A stretch of DNA of 39,976 bases. It comes from Eubacteriales bacterium. GTDB taxonomy: Bacteria; Bacillota; Clostridia; Peptostreptococcales; Anaerovoracaceae. A program made the translations under genes and the position numbers. Shown piece by piece: positions 32,335 to 39,976 of this stretch (within the stretch, counting starts at the first letter, position 1; each line of letters opens with the position of its first letter). The stretch covers positions 1 to 39,976 of the forward strand of contig JAQWBM010000017.1 in assembly GCA_028706405.1 (NCBI GenBank), in the 5' to 3' direction. The notes beneath the pieces were generated by a model that was not told the DNA's origin, did not search any database, and worked only from the letters and a program-made list of their open reading frames with translations.

Positions 32335-32370
32335 GTTATATGTAAATATAGAAACAACAATATGTAGTGA
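32323..32370 (+). promoter_or_regulatory. Pair of NrdR-box-like sites over and behind the nrdJ promoter
   Basis: Box 1 core CTATATAATG (32326-32335) matches the NrdR core CWATATATWG at 9 of 10 positions. Box 2 core CAATATGTAG (32358-32367) matches in all but one, weakly conserved, position. The cores are 32 bp apart, about three helical turns, the spacing known for paired NrdR boxes. Box 1 overlaps the -10 element, so repression by the NrdR protein (not encoded here) is expected. Confidence 0.7.
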
Positions 32371-32390
32371 TGCAAATCATTTTTAAATAG

Positions 32391-32406
32391 TTGCCTGAGG
32401 AGGCGA
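32391..32406 (+). promoter_or_regulatory. Ribosome-site hairpin of nrdJ
   Basis: TTGCCT (32391-32396) can pair with AGGCGA (32401-32406) around the loop GAGG, with one G-T pair. The Shine-Dalgarno GAGGAGG (32397-32403) is thereby split between loop and stem, 7 nt before the ATG. The stem is short, so any effect on translation would be modest. Confidence 0.4.
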
Positions 32407-32410
32407 ATCA

Positions 32411-34762
32411 ATGAAATCAGTTGTAAAAAGAGATGGAGTACAAGTCGCGTTCAACAGTGAAAAAATAAAAACAGCGATAGAGAAAGCCATGCTGGAAACA
32501 AGGACCGGTATCGATACTAAGTTATCCGGAGACATTGCTTCCGCAATTGAAAAGCAGGTCGGCAGATCAGAACGGACCGTCAACGTCGAGGACCTGCAGG
32601 ATCTGGTTGAAGATTTTTTGATGGCAAGCGACCGTAAGGATGTGGCCAAAAAGTTCATAATCTACCGTTATGAGAGAGATAAAACACGAGATGCAAGAAA
32701 ACGAAGAGATGGCCGAATCATCTCGGATGATTTTATAAGCAAATTCAAACACTCGCCATCTCCTATGAATCAACTGGGGAGCTTTGTATACTACCGTACC
32801 TATTCCAGATGGATTCCGGAGGAAATGCGGAGAGAATACTGGTGGGAAGCTGTACGCCGTTCCGTTGAATACAATTGCAGCTTGGTGCCTACTTCAAAGG
32901 AAGAGGCTGAAAAGCTATATAAGAATATTTTTAACCTCAAGCAGTTTTTATCAGGAAGAACATTATGGGTAGGAAGCACGGATGTTTCAAAATATTATCC
33001 CATGTCCAACTATAACTGCTCATTCCAAATCATTGACAATTTCTCCTCTTTCCGCGACATATTCTATCTTCTTATGGTAGGCTCAGGGGTTGGGGTCAGA
33101 GTGCTGAAATCGGATGTTGCAAAGCTTCCCCATATCAGGACAGATGTTGAGGTGATCCACGAATCCTATACACCGATGCTTCAATCTTTGCGTCAGGATA
33201 GCACTTCATTGGAATTCACACATAACGATACAGTAAAAATTATCATCGGGGACAGCAAAGAGGGTTGGGTTCAGTCGATGGATTATTTCCTCAAGGTGTT
33301 TTACAGCACTGAGTACAGAAAGATTAAAACCGTAATACTTAACTATAACCACGTCAGGGCCAAGGGAGAGAAGCTTAAAACCTTTGGAGGAACAGCCAGC
33401 GGTCATTCCAGTATGAAGAATATGTTTGTCAAAATATACCGGATTATTGAAAAGTCCAGGCATCGTACCACGACAAACAAAGTAAAGCTCAAACCAGTCG
33501 ATTGCCTGGATATAGCTAACATTATCGGAGAAAACGTAGTTGTGGGCGGTGTGCGCAGAACTGCGGAAATCGTGTTGATCGATCAGGATGATAAAGAATG
33601 CATACAAGCAAAGAGCGAGCTTTATAAGAAAGTAGATGAAAAATGGGTGATTGATAATGAGATCGCTCACCGCCAAATGAGCAATAATTCAATTTTCTAT
33701 ACCAGAAAACCCACAAGGGCGGAGCTTCATTGGAATCTGCAGCAGATGAGATATTCAGGTGAACCGGGTTGGGTAAACGAAGCTGCGGGAGCAAAGAGAC
33801 GGCCAAATTTCAAGGGGGTTAATCCTTGTGCGGAAATCCTGTTGGATTCAAAAGGTTTATGTAATCTTACTACCGTTAATGTCATGGGTTTTGTAAATGA
33901 CGGTGTTTTAGATCATGAAGGGCTAATGGAAGCGCAAAAGCTCAGTGCAAGAGCCGGATACCGTATGACATGTACCGAATTGGAAATCCCGGAGTGGGAT
34001 GCAATCCAGCAGCGGGATAAACTTCTCGGTTGTTCTCTGACAGGTTGGCAGGATATGGTGAATGCGCTTGATTTGGATAAAGAAGCTCAGGAAAAGCTGC
34101 TTGCGGAATTAAGAGAAACAGCCAGAAGCACGGCTGCTGAGTATGCTTTAGAACTGGAGCAGAAGGAGCCATTGCTTGTAACTACGATTAAGCCGGAGGG
34201 AACCTTAAGCTTGCTTCCTGTTGTGTCAAGCGGTGTACATTTTTCCCATTCGCCATACTATGTAAGAAGGATCAGGATCAGTAGCGACGACCCGCTGACT
34301 AAGGTATGTGAAGAGCTTGGATACCCTGTTTTCCCAGAGGTCGGACAGGATCCGGAAACCTGTGTAACTAAAGTAGTGGAATTCCCGGAAAAGGCTCCCG
34401 GCAAAAGATTCAAAGCTGATGTCAGCGCTATAGAGCAGCTTGAAATTTATAAGATGTTTATGACTCACTATGTAGACCACAATTGCTCTATAACGGTCCA
34501 TGTAAGGGATAACGAATGGGATGCGGTAGAACAATGGGTCTGGGAAAACTGGGAGGATACAGTTGCGCTTTCATTCCTGTCCTATGAGGATAACTTTTAT
34601 GAAATGCTGCCATTTGAAGAAATATCGGAAGAGGAATATAAGATAAGGGCAGCAGGGATGAACTCCTTCGTACCATCCCTGATTTCAAAGTATGAAAAGG
34701 AAGAAGCAGAGTATGATATCGGCGATGAAGGCTGTGAAAGCGGCGTTTGCCCGGTTCGTTAA
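32411..34762 (+). CDS. nrdJ: Adenosylcobalamin-dependent ribonucleoside-triphosphate reductase (class II)
   Basis: It reduces ribonucleotides to deoxyribonucleotides with a B12-derived radical, so it needs neither oxygen nor an activase. The 783 residues start with an ATP-cone (about 1-90, KSVVKRDGVQVAFNSEKIKTA), the allosteric activity domain. The monomeric RTPR-type catalytic barrel follows (SFVYYRTYSRWIPEE). Redox and radical cysteines align with the Lactobacillus enzyme: C203 in NYNCSFQ, C473 in NPCAEI with E475, C484 in GLCNLTT, and the C-terminal thiol pair C775 and C780 in CESGVC. All are present with the expected spacings. GAGGAGG precedes the ATG. It is a monocistronic unit under a NrdR-type promoter; copy B of the repeat begins 7 bp after its stop. 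Confidence 0.95.
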   Translation: MKSVVKRDGVQVAFNSEKIKTAIEKAMLETRTGIDTKLSGDIASAIEKQVGRSERTVNVEDLQDLVEDFLMASDRKDVAKKFIIYRYERDKTRDARKRRDGRIISDDFISKFKHSPSPMNQLGSFVYYRTYSRWIPEEMRREYWWEAVRRSVEYNCSLVPTSKEEAEKLYKNIFNLKQFLSGRTLWVGSTDVSKYYPMSNYNCSFQIIDNFSSFRDIFYLLMVGSGVGVRVLKSDVAKLPHIRTDVEVIHESYTPMLQSLRQDSTSLEFTHNDTVKIIIGDSKEGWVQSMDYFLKVFYSTEYRKIKTVILNYNHVRAKGEKLKTFGGTASGHSSMKNMFVKIYRIIEKSRHRTTTNKVKLKPVDCLDIANIIGENVVVGGVRRTAEIVLIDQDDKECIQAKSELYKKVDEKWVIDNEIAHRQMSNNSIFYTRKPTRAELHWNLQQMRYSGEPGWVNEAAGAKRRPNFKGVNPCAEILLDSKGLCNLTTVNVMGFVNDGVLDHEGLMEAQKLSARAGYRMTCTELEIPEWDAIQQRDKLLGCSLTGWQDMVNALDLDKEAQEKLLAELRETARSTAAEYALELEQKEPLLVTTIKPEGTLSLLPVVSSGVHFSHSPYYVRRIRISSDDPLTKVCEELGYPVFPEVGQDPETCVTKVVEFPEKAPGKRFKADVSAIEQLEIYKMFMTHYVDHNCSITVHVRDNEWDAVEQWVWENWEDTVALSFLSYEDNFYEMLPFEEISEEEYKIRAAGMNSFVPSLISKYEKEEAEYDIGDEGCESGVCPVR

Positions 34763-34769
34763 TAAAGAA

Positions 34770-34924
34770 TTGAACGACGGCGTCAGTCCGCCGCTTCTTA
34801 AGCGGCGGGTTACCGATTAACAGGCTGTCAGCGGCGGGTACAATCCCCGACTGACGCCTACGGTTTCGGATTCCGGCAAGTAAATTTGCCAAAAACTGAA
34901 ACCGACCGAACAAGTCGATTTGAA
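34770..34924. repeat. Interspersed hairpin-rich repeat, copy B (155 bp)
   Basis: Counterpart of 5064-5281. It shares GACGGCGTCAGTC at the start, the internal CTTAAGCGGCGGGTTACC and GATTAACAGGCTGT-like segments (AATTAACAGG in copy A), and GACTGACGCCTACGGTTTCGG. It keeps an intact 9-bp hairpin CCGCCGCTT/AAGCGGCGG (3-nt loop) that is mutated in copy A, but lacks about 64 bp found in copy A before the terminal AACAAGTCGATTTGAA. It fills almost the whole space between the convergent ends of nrdJ and the DEAD-box gene, so it could also serve as a 3'-end structure for either transcript. Confidence 0.85.
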
Positions 34925-34944
34925 CATATGATTATAAGTTCGGT

Positions 34945-36582
34945 TCATCGTCTGCGGCTTGCTTTGTTACTTTTCTTTTTGCCCTGCCGTTTGGCAGCTC
35001 TTTCTATCTGAACCTTTCTGCCACGATGGGTAAAGCTTCTCATGGAATCCATGACCTCATCGGCAAACTCGACCGGAACCTCCACGAAAGTAAAGTTTTT
35101 ATGAATATCAATTTCGCCAATGAGCTTTCCGGACAAAGATGATTTTGATGCGATGCTTTGAACGATATTCTTGGGCTGGATATGGTCAATAGAACCGACA
35201 CTCATGAATAACCGTACCATACCATCCTTTTTGTAACGAGTATGATATTCATCCAGATCCGAATATTCATAACTTTTGTTGTCCAGCGCATTAAAAGCCA
35301 ATTGAAACAAGACTGCGGCTACATCCAGAGTTGTGGCATCATCAGATTCAGTTAGAATTCTTTCAATTACAGGAGTGTATTTTGTATAGCCTTCCGATGT
35401 TTCAAGCAGTTTTAGAACTTCTTGAATTGCCGTATCAAGCTTGACTTCCTCAACATCAGAAATGGTTGGAGGATTCATGGGAAGTATTTCAGACTTTGTA
35501 TATCTTTGAATATCTTTCAGCTTATAGATATCACGTCCAAAAATGAAAGAATAAGATACACCCGTTTTTCCCGCGCGTCCGGTTCTGCCTATACGATGGA
35601 CATAATACTCCTCATCGTTAGGGATATCGTAGTTGAAAACCGCTTCAATATTATTGACATCGATGCCTCTTGCGGCAACGTCGGTTGCAACCAGAATTTC
35701 AATCTGTCCTTTTCTAAATTTTGTCATAACACGGTCTCGTTCTGATTGCTTCATATCTCCATGCAGTGCTTCAGCGTAATAGTTACGCATTTGTAAGGCA
35801 CTTGTCAGCTCATCTACGCGTTTTTTTGTATTGCAAAAGACTAAGCCAAGTTTAATATTGTGTGCATCGATTAATCGGCAGAGAAGCTCAGTTTTGGAGC
35901 CCTCCCTGACCTCAATATAATACTGATCGATGTGCGGGATGGTCAATTCCTTATGAACGGTTTTCACCAGAATCGGGTCCTTCTGATAGAGTCTGGTCAA
36001 ATCAAGGATTTCCTTCGGCATGGTAGCAGAGAACAGTAATGTTTGCCTATCCGTCGAAACTCCCTTCAAGATGGTATCGATATCCTCTCGAAAACCCATG
36101 TTTAACATCTCATCCGCCTCGTCCAGGATGATCATTTTGAGATTCCCTAATTTCAGGGTATGCCTTCTCATATGATCCATTATTCTGCCCGGCGTTCCCA
36201 CGATGATTTGCGGCTTTTCCTTTAGCGCCATAATCTGCCGATCTATTGACTGACCGCCGTAAATCGGGAGAATCTTTACGCCTTTCTTAAATTTGCTGAC
36301 GTTTTTCAGTTCTTCCGATATCTGAATGGCTAATTCTCTGGTAGGGCATAGTATCAGAACCTGTACGCCGGTTACACCGGAATCCAGCATTTCGATTGCA
36401 GGGATTCCAAAAGCGCAGGTTTTTCCGGTTCCCGTCTGCGCTTGTCCGATAATATCCTTCCCCTCAAATATTGGAGGGATAGCTTTTGATTGAATTGGGG
36501 TTGCTTCCTCAAAGCCCATTTCGCTCAATGCTTTCTGGATTTCACTTGATAGATTTAGTTCTTTGAAAATTATTGTTTCCAT
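34945..36582 (-). CDS. DEAD-box RNA helicase with DbpA-type RNA-binding domain
   Basis: A 545-residue RNA helicase with all core motifs: Q motif (TPIQSKAIP), AQTGTGKT, PTRELAIQ, TPGRIMDH, DEAD (in ILDEADEML), SAT, VATDVAARGID and HRIGRTGRAG. After a linker, residues of about 450-525 (MVRLFMSVGSIDHIQPKNIV to FTFVEVPVEFADEVM) form the DbpA-like RNA-binding domain, and the chain ends in a basic tail (KRQGKKKSNKASRRR). This layout is that of the CshA/DeaD/DbpA relatives that act in ribosome assembly, RNA decay or cold adaptation. AGGAG lies before the ATG. It converges on nrdJ with the repeat between. Its leader seems to contain a terminator-like hairpin. Confidence 0.93.
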   Translation of the reverse strand: METIIFKELNLSSEIQKALSEMGFEEATPIQSKAIPPIFEGKDIIGQAQTGTGKTCAFGIPAIEMLDSGVTGVQVLILCPTRELAIQISEELKNVSKFKKGVKILPIYGGQSIDRQIMALKEKPQIIVGTPGRIMDHMRRHTLKLGNLKMIILDEADEMLNMGFREDIDTILKGVSTDRQTLLFSATMPKEILDLTRLYQKDPILVKTVHKELTIPHIDQYYIEVREGSKTELLCRLIDAHNIKLGLVFCNTKKRVDELTSALQMRNYYAEALHGDMKQSERDRVMTKFRKGQIEILVATDVAARGIDVNNIEAVFNYDIPNDEEYYVHRIGRTGRAGKTGVSYSFIFGRDIYKLKDIQRYTKSEILPMNPPTISDVEEVKLDTAIQEVLKLLETSEGYTKYTPVIERILTESDDATTLDVAAVLFQLAFNALDNKSYEYSDLDEYHTRYKKDGMVRLFMSVGSIDHIQPKNIVQSIASKSSLSGKLIGEIDIHKNFTFVEVPVEFADEVMDSMRSFTHRGRKVQIERAAKRQGKKKSNKASRRR

Positions 36583-36616
36583 TATTCTCCTATCTGTTGA
36601 TAATTGTTATTTATCT

Positions 36617-36645
36617 AAAACCCCACCATCTAATGGTGGGGTTTT
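36617..36645 (-). terminator. Terminator-like hairpin between tetR and the DEAD-box gene
   Basis: A perfect 13-bp inverted repeat, AAAACCCCACCAT (36617-36629) against ATGGTGGGGTTTT (36633-36645), with a 3-nt loop. On the minus strand the stem ends in TTTT. It lies 62 bp after the tetR stop and should end the RND-tetR transcript; the symmetry could also work on the plus strand. A possible promoter just upstream of it would put it in the DEAD-box leader. Confidence 0.82.
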
Positions 36646-36662
36646 AATCAAGATTCTCATCA

Positions 36663-36691
36663 ATTATACATCAAAAACTCAAAGATGTAAC
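36663..36691 (-). promoter_or_regulatory. Candidate promoter for the DEAD-box gene, upstream of the hairpin
   Basis: On the minus strand GTTACA (36691-36686, 4 of 6 to consensus) and TATAAT (36668-36663) are 17 bp apart. Transcription would start near 36656, 11 nt before the hairpin at 36645-36617, giving a 74-nt leader for the DEAD-box gene. No alternative promoter fits in the 34 bp between hairpin and start codon. Confidence 0.5.
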
Positions 36692-36706
36692 GATTTTTTG
36701 TAAAAA

Positions 36707-37318
36707 TTATGTTTTCAGTCCGTTTAATAGTAAGTCTAAAAATTGATCTTCGCTCCAGGGTTTTGTTTTACCTGTAGGTACAATATCTTCAAGATCGATA
36801 GGGAACAAGTCAAAGCTTATATAAAAATTGATAGCGCCCAAGATTGAAGCAGTGGCCAGCAGGGGATCTATTTTGAGGAATTCTCCTTTGTCAATCCCTT
36901 CTTCTATGATTTGAAACAGGATAGAAAATTTTTTTGACATCAGCTTCTGTATAGATCTGATCAGCTCCGGATTTCGGAAGGCGTCGGACTTTACCACCAA
37001 ATCAATTAAAAAATACTTGTTGAACGTAAATTTAGAGGTGTTTTCCAATTCCGTATCAATGAATTCTTTTAATTTTTTTTCAGGAGAAACATTTTTGCTA
37101 ATTAAGTCCGTAATATTGTCATAACCCGCTTCTACCTTAGTTTTAAATAATTCCAGGAAGATTGCGTCCTTGCTTTGAAAGTATTCATAAACGGTTCCCT
37201 TGCCGATACCTGCCGCCTCTGATATATCAATGATCTTGGTATCCCAATAGCCCTTATTGATGAAAAGTTCATAAGCGGCGTCCAGTATTCGGGTACGCTT
37301 GGATTTTATTTGAGTCAT
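36707..37318 (-). CDS. TetR/AcrR-family transcriptional regulator
   Basis: A 203-residue TetR-type repressor: N-terminal helix-turn-helix (about 10-56; ILDAAYELFINKGYWDTKII, EAAGIGKGTVYEYFQSKDAI) followed by an all-helical ligand-binding domain. Its ATG overlaps the TGA of the upstream RND pump gene by 4 bp, so the two are translationally coupled. The obvious role is feedback control of the efflux operon in response to a pump substrate (inference). Having the regulator downstream, in the same operon as the pump, is less common than the divergent arrangement. The ligand cannot be predicted. Confidence 0.9.
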   Translation of the reverse strand: MTQIKSKRTRILDAAYELFINKGYWDTKIIDISEAAGIGKGTVYEYFQSKDAIFLELFKTKVEAGYDNITDLISKNVSPEKKLKEFIDTELENTSKFTFNKYFLIDLVVKSDAFRNPELIRSIQKLMSKKFSILFQIIEEGIDKGEFLKIDPLLATASILGAINFYISFDLFPIDLEDIVPTGKTKPWSEDQFLDLLLNGLKT

Positions 37319-39976
37319 TTCGATCCCTCCTGAAGAAGCTGTTGTTTCTGCGACTTCCTTTCAGCCTTGCGCTCTATCCTTTTCAGGCGTCGATCATCCA
37401 TGATAGTATAGAAGACAGGGACGATAACCAGAGTGATGATGGTGGAAAAAATCAAACCGCCAATGACAGTTATTCCCATTGGCGCCTGTAATTCCGCGCC
37501 GGAACCGATTCCCAGAGACAGAGGAAGCAGAGCCAGGCATGTGGACATCATGGTCATCAGAATGGGGCGGATCCTGAATCTTCCCGCATTAATGATCGCG
37601 TCTTCCCGTGTCGGATAAACCTTCTTGTTCTGGTTGATAAAATCAATAAGCAGTATGGAATTATTTACTACGATACCTCCCAGCATGATGATCCCCAGAA
37701 ATGCGACAAGCGATAAAGGCGTTCCCGTAATAAACAGGGCTAAAAACGCCCCGCTCAGTGCGAAGGGGATAGCAAGCATGATGATGAACGGCTGAAGCAG
37801 AGATTCAAATTGGGAAGCCAATATCATATAAATGAGCAGCACCGACAGCATAAGGGCATAGAACAGATTTGTAAAGGATTCCGCCATCTCTTCCTGCTCG
37901 CCGCCGGTTTCAATCGAATACCCAACCGGAAGCCGATATTCGGAAACGGCTTTGTTGATGTCATTTGATACCGACTGAAGATCCCGGCCTGAAATATTCG
38001 AGGAGATCGTTACTGTTCTTACCTGATCCTGCCTGTTGATCTGTGAGGGTGAGTTATCAAAAGAAAAGTTTGAAATTTCTCCAACCGTGATCAGTTGACC
38101 GGTAGGCGAAGCAATGATTATCTGCTTTAAATTTTCAATGGATTCTTTATAGTCATCGCTAAGCGAAAGTACAATGTCTGTTTCTTCTCCGTTGGTTTTC
38201 AGCGTAGTTGCGGTAGCTCCATTCAGTGCCGATTCGAGGGTCTGTGCCAGCTGGTAGGATGTAATGCCGTATTTAGCTGCATTATTTCGCTGAAGCATGA
38301 CCCGGAGCTCAGGGTTTCCTTCCGTCATGTCTGTGGTTACGTTGACGGTTCCTTTAACACCTTTAACGATATTTTGCAAATCAAGAGAAACCTTTTTTAA
38401 AGTTTCCAGGTCATCTCCCTTTAAAATGAGTGAAATAGGGCTGGTTCCCATGGACATATTCATGGTTGACATTTCTTCTATGGTCAGCTTTGCTCCGACG
38501 ATATTCTGTAAATCGGCGGCAGCTTGATTAGAAATCTCTGTTGTGCTTCTTTTTCGATTTCTTTTATCTACAAGATTTACGGTTACGGAAGCTTCATTGG
38601 CGGCATTCAAACTGAACATATTGCTGCTTCCGATTTCAACGGAGCATACCTCCATTTCGGGGATATTCGTTACGACATATTCCTCTATTCCACTGATTAT
38701 TTCATCAGTTTCTTCAAGAGAGGTGCCGTAGGGCATTTCTGCAGTTATGGTGAGGCTTCCTTCATCGGTAGTGGGCAAAAGCTCTCCACCGACAAAAACT
38801 ACAAGTCCGGAAGAAGATACCAAAATGATGAGTGCCCATAAAACGATCTTTTTTCTATGGTAAAGAGAATATTTCAAGAATTTTAAATATTCCTCCGTCA
38901 GATATCGCATCCCCCGTTCAAATATGGGAAGAAGCATAAATTGATATTTAAAGTTTTTGACGCGAATATGGGTTCCTATATCCTTTATATTAAGCAGCCT
39001 CGAGCAAAGCATCGGTACTACCGTAAGGGCAACCAGCAGAGAACAAAGCAAAGCAAACCCAATGGTATAAGAAAACTCTTTAAAGATTGTCGCCGCAAGT
39101 CCCTCTACAAATACGATGGGAAGAAATACTGCTATTTTTGTCATGGTGGCGGCGAATACCGGCATAGTCACTTCTTTGGTTCCGACTATTGAGGCTTCCA
39201 TAGCGTCAATGCCTTCGTCGCGCCGTCTATAAACATTTTCCATGACTACGATGGAATCGTCCACCAGCATGCCGATGGCTACTGCCAGTCCGCTGAGGGA
39301 CAGTACGTTCATGGTGAGCCCCGTAAAGTACATGATGATAAAGGTTGCTATAACGGAAGTCGGGATCGATATGGCTATTATCATCGTCGAAGCAATATTC
39401 CGAAGGAACAGAAAGCAAACTAAAATGGCAAAGATACAGCCCAATAAGGCAGTTTCCGCCACATTTGTAACCGATTGCTGTATGTAATCAGCCGAATTAT
39501 AGGAATAGGTGAAAGTCAGCTCCGGATGATCCTTCATTACCTTTTCAAGTGCATTATCGACATCTCTTGCAACGATGACCGTATTTGCGGTCGATTGTTT
39601 GGTAATGCTTATACCGATGGCAGGTGTCATATTTACGCGCCCGATGGAGGTTTGTTCTTTCAATCCTTCCTCAATGTTTGCCAGATCCTGCAGATAAACC
39701 ACCTCTCTGGTCGGCAGGACAAAGGGGATGTGCTTGATATCATCCAAACCTTTAAATTCCCCGATTGTACGTACAATTAATTCCTTGGAGCCCTTCTTCA
39801 CATCGCCGCTGGGAAGGCTGACATTTTCAGCGGCCAGCATCCGGCTGATATCGCTCAATGTGAGGCCGTATCCGGCCAGTCTTTCCTGATTAAACTTGAC
39901 GCTGATCTCTTTTTCCGTTCCGCCGAAAATTGACGCCGCCGCAACGCCTTCGCTTCTTTCGATGGCGGGTATGACC
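37315..39976 (-). CDS. RND-family efflux transporter (HAE1/AcrB-like), 5' truncated by the window edge
   Basis: The last 886 residues of an inner-membrane RND pump. The reading frame stays open to the window edge; the first visible residues are VIPAIERSEGVAAASIFGG, so the internal TTG near 39858 is not the start and the N-terminal part (first helix and start of the porter domain) is missing. GYGLTLSDISRMLAAENV is the porter-domain signature. GMLVDDSIVVMENVYRR holds the paired proton-relay aspartates of TM4, and the later GGIVVNNSILLIDFINQ is the TM10-11 equivalent. With no outer membrane expected, it would act alone or with a membrane-fusion protein encoded upstream, outside the window. Substrates cannot be inferred. 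tetR overlaps its end by 4 bp. Confidence 0.92.
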   Translation of the reverse strand, partial: VIPAIERSEGVAAASIFGGTEKEISVKFNQERLAGYGLTLSDISRMLAAENVSLPSGDVKKGSKELIVRTIGEFKGLDDIKHIPFVLPTREVVYLQDLANIEEGLKEQTSIGRVNMTPAIGISITKQSTANTVIVARDVDNALEKVMKDHPELTFTYSYNSADYIQQSVTNVAETALLGCIFAILVCFLFLRNIASTMIIAISIPTSVIATFIIMYFTGLTMNVLSLSGLAVAIGMLVDDSIVVMENVYRRRDEGIDAMEASIVGTKEVTMPVFAATMTKIAVFLPIVFVEGLAATIFKEFSYTIGFALLCSLLVALTVVPMLCSRLLNIKDIGTHIRVKNFKYQFMLLPIFERGMRYLTEEYLKFLKYSLYHRKKIVLWALIILVSSSGLVVFVGGELLPTTDEGSLTITAEMPYGTSLEETDEIISGIEEYVVTNIPEMEVCSVEIGSSNMFSLNAANEASVTVNLVDKRNRKRSTTEISNQAAADLQNIVGAKLTIEEMSTMNMSMGTSPISLILKGDDLETLKKVSLDLQNIVKGVKGTVNVTTDMTEGNPELRVMLQRNNAAKYGITSYQLAQTLESALNGATATTLKTNGEETDIVLSLSDDYKESIENLKQIIIASPTGQLITVGEISNFSFDNSPSQINRQDQVRTVTISSNISGRDLQSVSNDINKAVSEYRLPVGYSIETGGEQEEMAESFTNLFYALMLSVLLIYMILASQFESLLQPFIIMLAIPFALSGAFLALFITGTPLSLVAFLGIIMLGGIVVNNSILLIDFINQNKKVYPTREDAIINAGRFRIRPILMTMMSTCLALLPLSLGIGSGAELQAPMGITVIGGLIFSTIITLVIVPVFYTIMDDRRLKRIERKAERKSQKQQLLQEGSK

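Noticed and set aside
32077..32410. Cobalamin riboswitch before nrdJ
   Set aside because: The transcript leader from the promoter found here is only about 70 nt, too short for that riboswitch class, and it holds NrdR-like boxes instead.
34488..34913. Minus-strand open frame of 141 codons across the nrdJ end and repeat copy B
   Set aside because: Most of it is antisense to the well-supported nrdJ C-terminus; only the repeat part resembles the copy A frame.

Overview
The window looks like a chromosomal segment of a strictly anaerobic, low-to-mid-GC Gram-positive (Bacillota, Clostridia), probably an amino-acid fermenter. The reasons are a biotin-dependent glutaconyl-CoA decarboxylase alpha subunit directly behind a (glutaryl-type) acyl-CoA dehydrogenase, a CBS/PAS/sigma-54 activator, AGGAGG-type ribosome sites throughout, an adenosylcobalamin-dependent ribonucleotide reductase and a multisubunit ferredoxin-linked membrane complex. 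I see no tRNA, rRNA, IS element, prophage or CRISPR array. The assignment to Clostridia is inference from gene content.

Layout. 1-2112: end of an acyl-CoA dehydrogenase and gcdA, closed by a strong terminator. 2149-4908: a sigma-54-dependent regulator with its own sigma-70 promoter, and a convergent Usp-family gene. 5064-5281: copy A of an interspersed hairpin-rich repeat. 5305-9199: an HdeD/DUF308 membrane protein, an ASKHA (RACo-like) ATPase paired with a B12-methionine-synthase-activation-type protein, and a PerM/AI-2E-family permease. 9173-16740: a six-gene minus-strand operon encoding a group-4-hydrogenase / complex-I-like membrane complex. 16747-19639: metallophosphoesterase, a possible small ORF, a BaiN/HI0933-family flavoprotein and cobO. 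19708-24674: secreted GH26-type glycosidase, gpmI and a SpoVB/MurJ-like flippase. 24691-28221: addA. 28208-32076: minus-strand operon acn-icd-gntR. 32306-34762: nrdJ with a sigma-70 promoter and two NrdR-like boxes. 34770-34924: repeat copy B. 34945-39976: DEAD-box helicase, TetR regulator and a truncated RND pump on the minus strand.

The most notable system is the 9173-16671 complex. It has the full membrane arm (NuoL-, NuoH-, HyfE- and NuoN-like subunits), a NuoB-like subunit fused to a 2x[4Fe-4S] ferredoxin, and a NuoC/NuoD-like large subunit. In that large subunit all four [NiFe]-ligating cysteines are replaced (S231/E234 and S521/G524). It is therefore not a hydrogenase. It belongs with the energy-converting-hydrogenase-related (Ehr) complexes, whose electron acceptor is unknown. 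In this cell it could plausibly oxidise the reduced ferredoxin made during acyl-CoA fermentation and pump ions.

Other threads. Several genes are tied to cobalamin: the reactivase pair at 5975-8016, cobO and nrdJ. acn-icd would supply 2-oxoglutarate for glutamate synthesis and carries its own GntR gene with a candidate palindromic operator upstream. Two copies of a roughly 155-220 bp structured repeat sit in intergenic regions 30 kb apart.
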